From the NCBI GenBank assembly GCA_963834715.1, contig CAWIDE010000004.1, positions 1 through 64,000 on the forward strand: DNA of 64,000 nt, read 5' to 3'. Under the pieces are notes generated by a model. It ran no database searches and was not told where the DNA came from. It worked only from the letters and a program-made list of their open reading frames with translations. A program made the position numbers and the translations under genes. The DNA is from CAVSUZ01 sp963834715 (GTDB lineage Bacteria > Pseudomonadota > Alphaproteobacteria > Acetobacterales > Acetobacteraceae). Below, one piece after another: positions 63,731 through 64,000 of the stretch. The stretch's first letter is position 1; each line of letters starts with the position of its first letter.

Positions 63731-64000
63731 GCCGTACCCGCTCGGGGCAACCTGGGACGGGCTTGGCGTGAACTTCGCCGTCTTCTCCCAGCATGCCGAG
63801 CGTATAGAGCTATGCCTATTCGATCCCTCTGGCCGGTGTGAGGGCGCACGCCACGACCTGCCCGAGTTGACCGACCAGATCTGGCACGGCTATTTGCCCG
63901 ACGTGGCTCCGGGCACGGCGTACGGGTTTCGTGCGCATGGCCCGTATCACGCCGCCGAAGGGCATCGGTTCAACCCATACAAACTGTTGCTGGACCCATA
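63717..64000 (+). CDS. glgX: Glycogen debranching enzyme GlgX, N-terminal part (cut by window end)
   Basis: From a TTG at 63717 overlapping glgB by 14 nt: GKPYPLGATWDGLGVNFAVFSQHAERIELCLFD, then ELTDQIWHGYLPDVAPGTAYGFRAHGPYH, EGHRFNPYKLLLDP. This is the CBM48 start of GlgX/isoamylase-type debranching enzymes; the catalytic domain lies beyond the window. No ATG or GTG is in frame near the motif, so TTG is the best start, with moderate certainty. It trims glucan branches in the same operon. Confidence 0.88.
   Translation, partial: MKPGKPYPLGATWDGLGVNFAVFSQHAERIELCLFDPSGRCEGARHDLPELTDQIWHGYLPDVAPGTAYGFRAHGPYHAAEGHRFNPYKLLLDP

Overview
The window looks like two pieces of different origin joined near position 9,650-9,700. 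Bases 1 to about 9,640 read like a high-GC actinobacterium, most like Thermoleophilia/Solirubrobacterales. This assignment is an inference from gene content: an HprK-related kinase, a PqqD-like protein, a family-5-type nucleotidyltransferase and an unusual glycosyltransferase. Almost every gene there is broken by several frameshifts, although the two tRNA genes (Leu-CAG, Glu-CTC) are perfect. From about 9,709 onward the content is alphaproteobacterial, most like Acetobacteraceae/Rhodospirillales. The order ffh-rpsP-rimM-trmD-rplS-leuC-leuD-leuB is the clearest marker, supported by Tat-exported HiPIP, a fused treS-maltokinase and alphaproteobacterial interspersed hairpins. Whether the join is real transfer or an assembly chimera cannot be decided from sequence alone.

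Layout. 0.1-2.2 kb: tRNA-Leu, a broken Tat-exported phospholipase C-like phosphoesterase, tRNA-Glu with terminator. 2.3-9.6 kb: small ABM-like protein, DJ-1/PfpI protein, then a cluster of nucleotidyltransferase, two broken glycosyltransferases, a lysozyme-like fragment, HprK-related kinase and a PqqD protein with a Tat-like, Gly-rich tail; then VOC, AraC and an unknown secreted protein. 9.7-10.7 kb: HiPIP and a cytochrome P460-family protein. 11.2-14.7 kb: a five-copy 32/33-nt repeat array, dinG, and a TerB-like gene. 15.0-20.1 kb: an 884-residue membrane Fe-S/2Fe-2S/FAD oxidoreductase behind a cyclic-nucleotide-binding protein, a methyltransferase and a lytic transglycosylase. 20.2-26 kb: AmpH-like pseudogene, GMC oxidoreductase, broken hydrolase, TPR protein. 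26.3-34.0 kb: class II aldolase, then a tight operon of solute-binding protein, fused two-domain permease, ATPase, gluconate-dehydrogenase-subunit-3-like protein and GMC dehydrogenase. 34.9-42.6 kb: second repeat array, then ffh through leuB. 42.7-50.9 kb: broken hydrolase, L,D-transpeptidase, DUF2760 plus two Hsp70-family genes, third repeat array, and a TetR-Phd fusion. 51-54.7 kb: ribA-like, OmpR-type response regulator, DUF29, xthA. 54.9-64 kb: the GlgE-pathway operon glgE-treS/mak-glgB-glgX, cut by the window end.

The most unusual structure is the set of three arrays (about 11.2, 34.9 and 49.9 kb). Each has five copies of a short core repeated every 32-33 nt. The cores differ between arrays, but a CGTACA-containing terminal copy is common to all three. 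A second theme is damage: several genes in the right part are broken by exact 13-19 bp tandem duplications or by single duplicated bases, and removing these restores the full family sequence. This looks either like consensus or assembly error or like very recent decay.
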